A stretch of 64,000 nt of DNA, taken from NCBI RefSeq assembly GCF_000327385.1, contig NW_008711143.1, forward strand, positions 354,511 through 418,510, written 5' to 3'. The notes beneath the pieces were generated by a model. That model had not been told where the DNA came from and did no database searches. It was given only the letters and a program-made list of their open reading frames with translations. Below, in pieces: positions 24,965 to 36,714 of this stretch. The first letter of the stretch is position 1. Every line of letters starts with the position of its first letter. A program made the translations under genes and the position numbers. The stretch is from Lottia gigantea (taxonomy: Eukaryota > Mollusca > Gastropoda > Lottiidae).

Positions 24965-25313
24965 TAGGGCTGGGCGATATTGGTTCAAATTGATATCATG
25001 ATATGAGTTTATATAGCAATGTTTTTTACTGGTGTTTGAAACAAAACGATAGTTATTTTTCTATCCAGAAATTTTAAATGTAACAAAAAACAATAAATAT
25101 CTCTAAAAACACCAAAGTCTTTAACATCATGAAAAACATCTTGTTTCAAATATTAAGTTACTAGTTAAAATTATTTAGAATTTATCTTGACAAAAACTTG
25201 CCAATATATCATGATAACTACCATATATCAAGATATGGTAATATTTCAGATATATCAGGTGATATTACTAATGAATGATATAAATTCCTATACTGGTATA
25301 TCACCCGGCCCTA
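24965..25313. mobile_element. hAT-like MITE of about 350 bp
   Basis: The left end tagggctgggcgatatt and the right end read in reverse, tagggccgggtgatata, give a terminal inverted repeat TAGGGC(T/C)GGG(C/T)GATAT, a common hAT-type end. The interior is AT-rich with many atatc/gatat repeats and no transposase. No clean 8-bp target duplication is visible, so it is probably older than the copy at 21499-21720. Confidence 0.65.
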
Positions 25314-26321
25314 ATCCAATATTCATGTTTATATAGAATTTGAGAAAAGGGGACAAAAATAAAGGGGGAAGGGATTACAATTACAAATCACTACATGGTT
25401 TACACGACACCTATCAATCAAATTACCTGACCAATCAGATTACAGACGTCGATTTCTTCGAGTATACATATAATCTAAATTTAATTTAAAAATAAAAATT
25501 TCTGGCATTAAATATTATGTAATGTCTGCATTAATACAGTGATACAGATGGTTTAAAAATTAAACAAATTAAATCAACAACAATAATTATGCCAAAATAT
25601 AAAGATATCTAGTTGAAAACGGAATTATGAAACATTATAAGAATATGAATAAATCATAAAGATTGCTCATTAAAGTTATATCCTTTCAGCTTATAAAATA
25701 TATAATTCTAAAAAATCTGAATTTTCACTGAAAAAACAACTAAAAATATCAGCAATGAAAGATATAAATAATCAACCAAAACAAAACTGACATGCAAGTT
25801 AGGGTCTATAAAAGATGTTAAAAATAAATAACTGTAGGTCTATATATATATATATAAATAATAATTATTATTGGGAATGGTGGGGTTTTGTCAAAACTGA
25901 ATAAATGTCTTCTTCATCTTTTTTACTAACAGCATTCTTAAAGGGATTCAAGCTCAATTAGATAAGGCAAGAGAGATGTCATTAATTAGTCAAATTTTCT
26001 CAAATCTCGTGATGGATTGGTGCTAATAATAGCTATATGTGATCCCAAAGTACAAAATATCTCTTGTACATCTATCGAGTATCATTTTGAGATAAATATA
26101 TATGATTTAGAATTGGCAGCAAATATGTAATCATGAGATATTCGAATCATTTTAAAATTCTTCAAACAAAACTAACAAAATTTCACTGGATTCATACTAA
26201 TGGATGCTAAAGATACAAATATAACTATCTACAGGGTGTTTGGAAATGAGAGCCCCCTCCTCCACAGCCTAAACTAAAATAGATATTGACAAAAACTACG
26301 AGTGATTCTGAACTGGTATTA
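25314..26321. other. No recognisable feature
   Basis: AT-rich; includes a short (TA)n run near 25842-25855. No exon recognised. Confidence 0.4.
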
Positions 26322-26802
26322 NNNNNNNNNNNNNNNNNNNNNNNNNNNNNNNNNNNNNNNNNNNNNNNNNNNNNNNNNNNNNNNNNNNNNNNNNNNNNNN
26401 NNNNNNNNNNNNNNNNNNNNNNNNNNNNNNNNNNNNNNNNNNNNNNNNNNNNNNNNNNNNNNNNNNNNNNNNNNNNNNNNNNNNNNNNNNNNNNNNNNNN
26501 NNNNNNNNNNNNNNNNNNNNNNNNNNNNNNNNNNNNNNNNNNNNNNNNNNNNNNNNNNNNNNNNNNNNNNNNNNNNNNNNNNNNNNNNNNNNNNNNNNNN
26601 NNNNNNNNNNNNNNNNNNNNNNNNNNNNNNNNNNNNNNNNNNNNNNNNNNNNNNNNNNNNNNNNNNNNNNNNNNNNNNNNNNNNNNNNNNNNNNNNNNNN
26701 NNNNNNNNNNNNNNNNNNNNNNNNNNNNNNNNNNNNNNNNNNNNNNNNNNNNNNNNNNNNNNNNNNNNNNNNNNNNNNNNNNNNNNNNNNNNNNNNNNNN
26801 NN
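26322..26802. other. Assembly gap
   Basis: A run of N, 481 positions. Any frame crossing it is an artefact. A 3' exon of the GPCR gene could be hidden here. Confidence 0.99.
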
Positions 26803-26984
26803 TCAAAACAGGGTTTATGGGGTTCAGGCAACAAACATTACCGGTACTAACATAGCGTTACTCAATCCTCGTGGACGCCCCGCTACATTCAAGCCTGTTA
26901 TAATAAAGTTTAATGCAATCCATTACAAAATTAAGAAATATATTTTTTTTACAATTTTCAAGATATAAAATTAGGTCAAAGTTA

Positions 26985-27130
26985 GACATATATGTGTCAA
27001 TGTCATTGTAAATATATGTCAAGGTTAAAATATGTAGGTCAAAAAAATATAATGTAGGTCAAGGTAAAATATGTAGGTCGGTCAAGGTGAAGAAAATGAA
27101 GATCAAAGTGATATAGGTCAAGATGATCAA
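26985..27130. repeat. Short degenerate tandem repeats
   Basis: Repeated tatgtaggtcaaggt-type blocks with a spacing of about 20-30 bp. A small decayed minisatellite. Confidence 0.5.
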
Positions 27131-27302
27131 ATGGAACTTTCTTTTAAATTCATTATCAACTAAAAATCTTACTAAATTCCCACACTAAAAAATGGAAAAT
27201 AGGATCACTAAATACGAAAAGTAAGCATATAACTGAAAAGAAACTAAAACGTCAAAGTTGATGGAAGTAACAACGTTTTGAAGAGTAAAACCCAAAACCA
27301 TT

Positions 27303-29365
27303 TTAAAACTGGAAGATTAAACTACATTTGTAAAATAACTCCATCTTTAGCTTAATAACATCAAGTTTTTTGTACAAAGAAATATATAAGTGTAACTCAC
27401 CTTCATTCATGATATAGCCAGTGGTCTGACACCATATTTCTTTATAACCATGTCTAAATGACTTACTACGTAAAGCATATATTATAGGGTTGAAAGCACT
27501 GTTAATATATCCAAACAAATATGCCTGAAAAATTACCAACACAGAAAGCAGTTATAAATCTTATTACAATACTGTCTACTCCAATATGTGACCTTATTTT
27601 ACAATTATGTAACAGATAACATGTCAGGCAAGGTAATATACGTCCACTGGCAGCTTTGATTTTAAATAAAAAAGTTTGGCATTACAGTAACAATTAACAG
27701 TATGAAATATTCAACCTTCTTGTTATGTAAAAATCTGGCTAGAATTGTATCTTCTAGAATGTTTACCAACTAAAAATTGAACTCATTTTCGATAACTCAT
27801 GTAAAATATTTTCAAAAGGGTTCATCCCAGGGTGATAATAAACATTCACACCAAATCAGTCAACAATTTTGCCTACTAGAGTGTTTACAAGATAAAACTT
27901 TAACGTGTTTTTAAGTACAACGGCGATTACTCATTAAATATTTTTTGATTTTCAATAGGGTTCAATATCTGGTGATTACGAACACTCACACCAAGTTTTG
28001 TCAAATCAGTCATGAGTTTTGCCTACTAGAGTGTTTACAAATCTTAAACTTGTTTTCAAAAACAAAGGCAATAGTTAATCAAATATTTTTCTCCAATTTT
28101 TTTTTTAATAGGGTTTATTCTTGGGTGATCATAAACACACACACCGATTGCGGACAAAGGTGACTAAAATCATCCCCCAACAACCTTTGTAGGTTCAACT
28201 TAGTCAAACTATAGTTTTATAGTTATAGGTATTATTGGTAAAACAATTGCAAGAGAACTGACTTAGGGTGGACAATAAAAGATGACTTTAACCTTTGAAA
28301 GCAACATAATTGATTTTCCTGTTTAAGACATCCAAACACAAAGTCACATAATATGAATAAATTGTAGATCTAGATATTTTGGTTTTTATTTTTCTGAAGA
28401 TGATTGCACTCGCTGGCTAAGAACTTGGAAAATTATATATTCCACAATTTGTAAAATATTCAACCAATCAAATGCTCTATTTGCCACAAGTGACTCTGTA
28501 AATAACTTACCACAGGGTTAATGTAAGGACTAAAATGTTCCTTATCTTTGACAATGGTGGTATAAGAAGCATAGAGTTGATATGGTATCCAACATAATAT
28601 AAAACATGCTAGCACCATAATTAACGTTTTAAATATTTTTTTCTGTTGAGCCACAATCAGATTATTATCCAATGTTGTGTGGATTTTCAAAGATTGCGAA
28701 TGATACCAAATTGTGCGAAACATGCGAAAATAACATATCACCATGGTTACAAGAGGTATAATAATTCCTGTAACTTGTACAAATGTATGATGTATATAAG
28801 TTTTTAAATCATGAGGATAGCTTGGCCCACATTGTGATGTATATTTTTTATAATATACATGATTTAGTCCGGTTACAGTTATTGTTGATAAAAATCCTGC
28901 CCAGATCCATGTTGCCGCAATCATCAATAATATTTGAGATAATTTAAACGAGTCTGATTGAGCCCTAGGTAAAGAATAACATTTGTGAACACTGATGTAC
29001 ATTAAGGTGTGGATTGATGTGACTAGACAGAAACAGGTTAAAAATCCATTGATAGAACAAACAGTGTTACCAAGCACCCACTTTCCTGCCACCAGAGTTG
29101 TAATTGAGCAAGGAACAAGCAGAAGTCCCACCATCAAGTCTGCCACAGCCAAATTTGTAAGAAACAAATTAGTTCGTGTTCGCATCACAGGATAACGTAT
29201 CACTACGGTAATCACCATTAAGTTACCAACAACTGTTAATACTGATGAAATAGACAAAATGACAGCCATTGTTGTGGAGAAAGAGAAACTCCATGGACTG
29301 CCAGTCAATACCGTTGTATTTGTGCCATCTGATTCAAAGGCGCTTGTCTCATTTCTGCCTGCCAT
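27303..29365 (-). CDS. Class A (rhodopsin-like) G protein-coupled receptor, orphan, at least two exons
   Basis: A seven-helix receptor at the cell surface, coupling an unknown ligand to G proteins. Exon 1 is 29365-28511 (285 codons; start ATG in good context, CAAAATGG). The donor GTG/GTAAGT is phase 0. Exon 2 starts at 27524 after ttttcag. Seen in order: N-glycosylation sites N5 and N16; TM1 with GN (N48); TM2 LAVAD (D76); the TM3 cysteine C103; HKC at 127-129 where most receptors have DRY; TM6 CWIPY; and, in exon 2, TM7 NPIIY followed by helix-8-like ALRSKSFRHGYKE and a cysteine that could be palmitoylated. The joined exons read INPV/AYLFGYINSAFNPIIY, confirming the splice. Read through to the TGA/TAA at 27303, the protein is 358 aa. 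However, a strong donor (GAAG/GTGAGT at 27401/27400) suggests a further 3' exon, not found and possibly in the 26322-26802 gap. The intron carries a pearl-like copy. The amine-receptor-like look is only an impression, and no ligand can be named. Confidence 0.85.
27613..28155. mobile_element. Pearl-like element in the GPCR intron
   Basis: Starts with a degraded form of the family opening (aacatgtcaggcaaggtaat, cgtccactggcagctttgat) and is followed by about two core monomers (gtgtttacaa, gggtgattacgaacactcac). It ends near 28150 without tail or hairpin. It lies wholly within the intron between 27525 and 28510. Confidence 0.65.
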
Positions 29366-30660
29366 TTTGAATGTTAATACTTTGGTTGATGTTGGTTGAA
29401 TTACAAATCACAATCACATATGATTACTATAAAATCACAAAAAGACTATTGAGCCTATTGGAACACCATCCTCATGAATAAATTTTCGATCAATTTCCAC
29501 AAAATGTAAAAGATATACTGATGTCATCTATTGTCATCCACTGTTAATCACTTTATCAACATCAACCACTTTTCACTAAATCAACTAATCATCAGTAACA
29601 TCAAATTGTAGTGAAATTCTGATTGTTACCATTCCTAATATAATCTTATCATATATAACCTATATTAATTAGGCTACACTCAAAAGCATTCCTGAAGCTT
29701 TGATCTGGAAATTTTCATAGTATGACTAACTGTTGTCTTCTGGTAGCAACTAATTCATCTGAAAAATTAAGCAAAATTAAGATTAATGAATTATTGAACG
29801 ATGGATTTACATGGTTCATAATTAAAATTATCATCATCAGAATATTTTGCCAGGCAAGGTTATATTTTTTAGCAACTATGGGGATCACAGTCACATTATC
29901 TTTTTAAAAAATAAAATCAGGCATGGAAAGACATAAATCATGATACACTATACTGAATTCATACAATTTACACTTTAATATATTTCATTCTTGGAATTCC
30001 TTTAAATATCCTGATAGTTCCACTTAATTTTGTAACATCTTGAGGCTAAATATCTTATAATACTTGAAATATGACATAAACTTGATCAGTTTGATCAGCA
30101 TTGTTATTGAGATAATGTAATCCACTACATTTACGCTAAAATGAACACATTTATTGTTCAACGCATTCACTTGGAAAAAAACAAGCAGTGGAAAGTTATA
30201 AATAGCTAGTCTTTAAGGTTAAATCTGTAAAATAGCTTTGCAATCATATAAAGTTACTTTTCTTTTACTTTTTGTTTCAGAAGAGTTTTTTTCTCTTCTA
30301 TGTCTGTGATGCATGTATTTCGGATAAAGATGATATTCTTGTATATCATGGAACATAGCCTGTGGAATAAATATGGTATACAACGGACAGTATTCAAAGG
30401 TTAAGACCAAAGACTGACAACGAATAACGCATGTGCCTCTATAAATATTGAAAAAATAATTAAAAGCTAACGTAACAGAAAATAACCATACATACAAAAC
30501 TCTTCTAAGACTTTCTAGTGTTGGTGGAAGGTGTACTTGATATACTAATACTTAATCTGTATGTTCCTTGTAGGCCCATTTGTTGTTGCTTATAAAGTTA
30601 TTTATTTCAATTTCAAGTTTCTGAAATAAAATGATGGATAAATAGTTTATTCAATGGTAA
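29366..30660. other. Upstream of the GPCR gene; no further exon recognised
   Basis: Holds the GPCR promoter and any noncoding 5' exon, none of which can be placed. A 92-codon minus-strand frame (30219-30497) has no family motif. Confidence 0.35.
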
Positions 30661-30664
30661 ACTG

Positions 30665-30740
30665 TTGGATATGGTTTTATGCCACTCTTGCTTGTTAAAA
30701 TATCTCCAGCACTCATGGCATAAAAACCATATCCACTTGT
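30665..30740. repeat. Perfect-stem inverted repeat (hairpin)
   Basis: Arms ggatatggttttatgcca (left) and tggcataaaaaccatatcc (right) pair along 18 bp with one extra base, around a loop of about 36 bases. It could be a small foldback element or a hairpin RNA. No other copy seen in the window. Confidence 0.7.
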
Positions 30741-31956
30741 AGCCTCTATCTGTCAAATATATCTAGGTACTTCAGGATGTGGTTTCAAAATATGAACTGT
30801 GAATGTGTACTTCTTCCATATTGACACATATTGAAAAAAAAAAGATCATTTGTGAGAATAGTGCATCAAAAAATTTTCCAATTATGGTGTTGCCCATGCG
30901 AGAATGTTCATATTATCAAATAACTGTATAATCTTTATCATAAATAGGCTAAATAATCATCATCATAAGAAAATGCGTAGAATGGAACTAAAATAAAACT
31001 CTAAAATTACTTATAATTAATAAACAGAGATAGCAATAAGAGCCCTCAACCTTCCTAAGGCTTTCATTTTCTAAAAATAGACCAATCAAATACAATTAGT
31101 TACATTAGACACTGCGAGTGTGAAGAACTACAAAAATAAATCGTTAACCAGTCCATCAGCCTTTTAATGTATCTTCAATAGAAAAATAATTAATAAGTTT
31201 CTAATATCCAGTCATAGGAGACTATGAGAATGGAATTAATTGAATCACTGGATGTCAAAAACGGAACTGGTTTTCATTATAATGTTGACAAATCAGTACT
31301 AGATCCAATCTGGACATTGTATTGTGAGATATACGTAGGTGTTGAATACGACACAGAATCTACTCTATCCTCTCTAATTTAATTATGAATTATAGATTAT
31401 AGATTATAGTGTGTGATGATCTAGGACAGGGACAGAATAACTCTATAATCAATTTTACTTTAAAAATAACGTCATGTTGTCATCTATCATCCTATAATAG
31501 TGACAGACTAATTCTAAATTCCTCACAATATATCAAGCTTCTCAACCTCGGCTCTGTTATCACACCGTTCACAACATTTAGAATAGAGCTACCTTAATAG
31601 AATTTACAGAAATCTGATTGCTTATTATCATTAATTTGGTAGAATGAACACCTTAAACTTCCTACTTTCAAATTTTACAATTATCTTGAGCTATGACATT
31701 TCTGACAACAAACTGTTAATTTAGCGCCAATCTGTCATTCTGTTCTTGTTTGGGAGATTGCAACAATTTTACAATAAGCTGTAGCTGACAGAGAGAGTAC
31801 ATGTACATATAACTGAATATAATTTTTCAATAGTATTACTGTTTCCTTTGACACTATGCTGTCAACCAAAATCAAAATGAATCAAACTTGTGTATCAAAT
31901 ATTGCCCATATTATTCTGTGTAGGTATAGAGTATAGAGAATTAGGTTTTTCGTTAA
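30741..31956. other. No recognisable feature
   Basis: AT-rich intergenic sequence. tatagattatagattatag near 31390 is a short tandem motif. Confidence 0.4.
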
Positions 31957-32464
31957 GGTGAGTTCACACTAGCATGAAATTCATAGCAAAGATAATAGTA
32001 AAGATATACATTTGTTCACACTGCCCCGGGCCGAATTCGTTCTATACACTAAATTCTGGTAAATGGCAATCAGACCCATTTTTTTTCAGAGACAGAGATT
32101 GAAAGAACCCCATATTGTTTGATCTGAGAGATAAAAATTATAAAGATGTGAAAATGCAAGGCGATGTTTGGAGGGATGGCGCTTATCCATTTTGTACGCT
32201 TGTTTTTCTTCAACATTTTTCTGATAATTTCAATAAAAAGAATGTCTTCATCACTGTTACTATCATTCATTGTTTTAAAGCATTGATTGTTTCCGTGCAG
32301 TAAGAGTCAGCAGAAGTCAGTAACCATGTATTCTTCGCATGCGCAAACTAAGAACGCACAAAGAACACGTGATGCACAAATCGGAATTCAGTGCAGGTGT
32401 GAACATAATGCATGAAAAATGTTTTAGTCCCCGAATTCACTTAGCTGTCCAGACGGAACATACC
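31957..32464. mobile_element. Harbinger-like nonautonomous element, about 508 bp
   Basis: The left end ggtgagttcacactagc and the right end read in reverse, ggtatgttccgtctggac, are imperfect terminal inverted repeats. Both flanks carry TTAA (31953-31956 and 32465-32468), compatible with a 3-bp TTA/TAA target duplication. On the minus strand from 32270, a frame starts MNDSNSDEDILFIEIIRKML and continues KKNKRTKWISAI. This acidic start followed by a basic-aromatic run resembles the N-terminus of PIF/Harbinger transposases. The catalytic region is absent, so this is an internally deleted derivative. A TTAA-specific element is the alternative. Confidence 0.6.
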
Positions 32465-32468
32465 TTAA

Positions 32469-35400
32469 AAGATACATTTCTTTCAATTGATTTTTTGTCT
32501 ACTTCCAGATGATTTATATGATTATTAATAGAATTTTATGTCTTTTATTTTATTGAAAAGATGATTTAGTTTATAACTTGTGAATATTTTAAATCAATAT
32601 TTAAGATAGAAAGTTAATCTGTGTAGCTAAATACTAGTCCTGGTTATAGCCATTCATGCCATGATATGATACCTTTTGCAATACATGGATCACCATATGA
32701 CAAATACCTCATATGAGGTAAATTAACAGTTTCAATATAGTTTAATTTATATCTTTATAACTATAATATTTGGTAACGTAATTGACAGAGTGGTTAATGT
32801 CCACTGTCTTATAATATTCTTTTATTTTTTCAGTCAAGTCAGTGAAAAATTTGCCTTCTTATAAAAATCCCAAATTTTTTCAAGAATGACAGGTATCGTC
32901 AAGTATTCATACCTGACCTCCTGATACAACACCTCAATACAAATACATTGATTCACAGATACATTGTGCCAACACTAACTTTTACATCCTGCGTGATTCC
33001 CTTTGTCAGTCATGCAGAATTATATTCCGAGATAATTTCTACTTAGATTACTAAATGTAGCAAAAGGTTCTATAATTGTAGATGAAGAAATGACTGAAGC
33101 TTAGCACACTAAAACACATTAGGTTACGTCATGGTAAAAATAATCTTATATAACATTAGGTTTGTTCATAATTCCATTCTGAAACCAGGAGCATTAGAAG
33201 ACTTCCTGGAAACCTATAATCCTTTTGTCTCCATAATCCATCATGTCACAAGTACTCGTCTTGCTAATTTCTAAAATTTTACTTTCTAAAATTAGCTTAT
33301 TTGCGTTAAATTTCTTTATAGATTATTGAGTTGACAAAGTTTGTCAGTCACATCTGTGAAGCTACATATTGTTTGGAATATATATATAATATATACAAGT
33401 AAATAAAAAAATGTGTTAAATATAACAGATAATTGCTTTTAGCCTTATAAATTTTTGATAAACAATTGCATTCATCTAAATATTTCTTACCTCATCCATT
33501 ACACTATAAAATGTATATTATATCTTTGTCTTCTGTGGTTTTTATCGTTATGCATAGTAGGTGTAGTTAAATGAGACCTATTGAAAATAAGACTTTAACC
33601 TAAATTGGTAGCCAAAATAAAGTTATAATTATTATAAGTTATTATTTTAACTTGCTTGAAGAAATATTTTCTTGTTTTGTGTAGTAATTCTTGCGTTCTT
33701 GACAAATAAGACAATAGACAAATCAGGCTATTAATAGCTATTGTTTAATTAGTTTTACTATACTTATTAAGATTAAAAATGTGTTTAATTAATACCAATA
33801 ACAGTTTCAAAGCAATACACCAACCATATGGCCAGTGGTAATAATTTCAAAATGCAATATGTTTCCTAAACCAGTCACTGGTGGCACTAGCCCCCTGGAG
33901 CTAGGCATACAAATAGAGTAGACAGACTTACTATGCGAAGCATAGGTGCAACCCTTTCATGGAGGTTCTGAGAGGGTGTTGCCTGCAGGAAAATAGAATT
34001 GATTTGGTGATTCTGACATATTAGAGCAAAATTATATATATTTATATGTAATAATAACAAACAATCTTTACTGTTAAATTGTAGATATTAGAGTGGTTGA
34101 AAAGATACCAGTTACTAATACAAGCAACTAGTCACTATTGAAAAAAGGCAGTGGTACAGGGTTAAAGTTTAAATGTATTTTCATGTTAATATTATAGAGC
34201 TATATATTTTTTGTAAATGTTTATTTATAATCAATTTGATCAAGTCATATGCCAGTTTGGTATGATTTAATTATTCTATTTCTGTTTGAATTTCTTCAAG
34301 TACCATGAGAATATATCAAACCTTTCTCTCAGACAGAATCTTGAAGAAAAAGGCCCAATGGTATACAGGTTTAGTTGACATAATCTAAATCAACAACAGA
34401 CAACTTAACTTTAAAGTAAATTATGCTCTGGTCTTTACATAACTGTTTATGTTGTTGAGTGCATTCTAAAATTCATTACATTCCTTCCTGCAATTAAAAG
34501 AATCATGCCATTTTGTTATTTTAAAATTAGAAACTTGCTTTGTGTAGTCTTCTTATTGCTTTCAGACCCTAAATTAATAAATGGTTTAAAGAATGACACA
34601 TGTAAATTTTAGTAAAATTTCATCTTAAATCAATTTTTCTTAATTAGTATGACAACCATATCCAGTTCTGTTTACTGTGAAAAGTGATCATAGAAACATA
34701 CCTTTTATTCAACCTATTCCAAGTTACAAAGTTGAATATAGCTCAGCTTCACTTTGGAGAGTCCACAAATCTCTGAGTGAAAAGGCACGTCAAGTCAACT
34801 TTAGGATAGTTCACATAAATTTATTTTATCTTGAAACAATATCCTGACACTGACACAGAAGCTATAGACTCTTCATTTCTGTCATATGAATTCTTTGCTT
34901 TGATTATACACAGTCATTCAGATCCTGATTCTTATACATCAATTAACATATAAAGTAAGTTTTAAACTAATATAAATCAGTCACAAACATCAAACTGATG
35001 ATATAACTCTTAATATACCATAATTGATCAGAAACTTTAATCACAACTGATTTAGAGTGTCCACAAACTTATTTCATGTGACTAGAAGTTTGGAAAATAA
35101 TGTACTGATATTGATCCCAATGTAAAAACATGTACGAGTTTTCCTGGCAAATATCAAGAATATCAAGATTATCCTTTTACATTTATATCTTCTTTCATTT
35201 CATCGAGTTAACTGGCATTCTACTCCTACTGAGCCATCATCATGCCAACAGTCAAATAATCATCCACTCTTCACTTACCATTCTGTAAGGTAAAAATAGA
35301 CTCAAATTTACTGTATAGTTGAAATTACAGGTAAAATACCAGTTAGACCATAAAAACTATTTCTTTGACTAGCAGTTTATGTCTAGCAGAACTTTTCAAT

Positions 35401-36714
35401 TTTGTTTTGGTTGATAAAACCAATCATATGATCGTTTTCCCCATAGATGTGATACAGCTTATTCCTGACTTTAAATGATTACCACTTAAAGGCTTATTAT
35501 CTATTTCCATAGCTACAAGAGTTGGTTTTTGGATTATTGGCTTTAACATCACTAATGTAAAATAGAGACTCATAAGAATCATGTGGCAGCAAATATATAG
35601 CTGAATAGCTGCATGTGACAGATAGTAAAAGTACACAAATTCAATATGTTGATAGAAATTTCACAGTTCTAGTGATCAAAAAATAAAAATTGGTTATCAT
35701 AACTTATATATAGGCTACTTATTTTGAAAGAAGTAAGAACCAAGTCAACATACAATTAAAATACACAATTGAGTTTGACCGTTATTAATTATTTAAACTT
35801 AACCCAGCTTATGATCTTACGACCTTATCTAAGGAAATATCTCACCTGAGGCTTCAGTCCTGTATATTAATTCCATGCGTCATGCACAATGTGGTATAAT
35901 TCCAACAAGTTTCTTCCTGAAATTCTTTCTGGTAATTATCAGATAAAATCTTGTCAGCTTCAGGGAATGAAATATTACCGGTCTAGCTCCTCTCTGATTG
36001 CTTATTATATCATAATTAAACCAGATAACAGTAAGACTCAAGGCAGTCTTTTCTTAGCCTTATTATTAGCATCATACAGTTACTTAGCTAGAATTACAAC
36101 TTACAAAATAGAAACATAATCCTTAAAACTGGTAGTAGAACATCAAATACTAGCTATGTCTATCTAACAAAACAATGCTGACCTATGCAAAGTATTTTTA
36201 AATGAAAGAAGTACTAAATGAGATAATAAGTCTGGTATATTGACCAGTCCTAACATATTTAGTTAAATTTTACACCCTTTTATATTTAACTTTGTAATGT
36301 ATGTACCAGCTAGACATTGCTTGTAATGCAATTTAAAATTTAGAAAAAATTGTGCTTGTATCTTGAACAGTCTCTTACTATAAATATCAATTACTGTAAA
36401 GATGTAGACAGAGAGAATTTTAAGAACAAACTCATTAGGGAAGTCATTATAGATGAAATAATCTAGATTACACATTCTGTCCTTTTACAGGAATACCACA
36501 ATAATATTGAAAACACTTTGATTTTATATATAATATACATATCAAATAACATTTTTAGCAGTGTGGACTCTCCATGATGATGAATTGATCAATTTTTTTT
36601 TAACTATGTTACGAAAAAAAAAAGCACTAATGCTCCAACACGCGTAGCAGTTTATAAATAAGTGTACACAGGTTTTTTCTATTTATACATCCATAAACTG
36701 AAAAAATGTAAGGT
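32469..36714. other. Long stretch with no recognisable gene
   Basis: 4.2 kb of AT-rich sequence. Only short random-looking frames (for example 35424-35636 and 36263-36475). A slightly GC-richer patch at 33875-33985 (ccccctggagctaggc, gaggttctgagagggtgttg) has no coding support. Confidence 0.4.

Noticed and set aside
26225-26855. Long frames across 26322-26802, and 1162-1636
   Set aside because: They run through N-filled gaps and carry no information.
28995-29195. 66-codon plus-strand frame
   Set aside because: Antisense shadow of GPCR exon 1.
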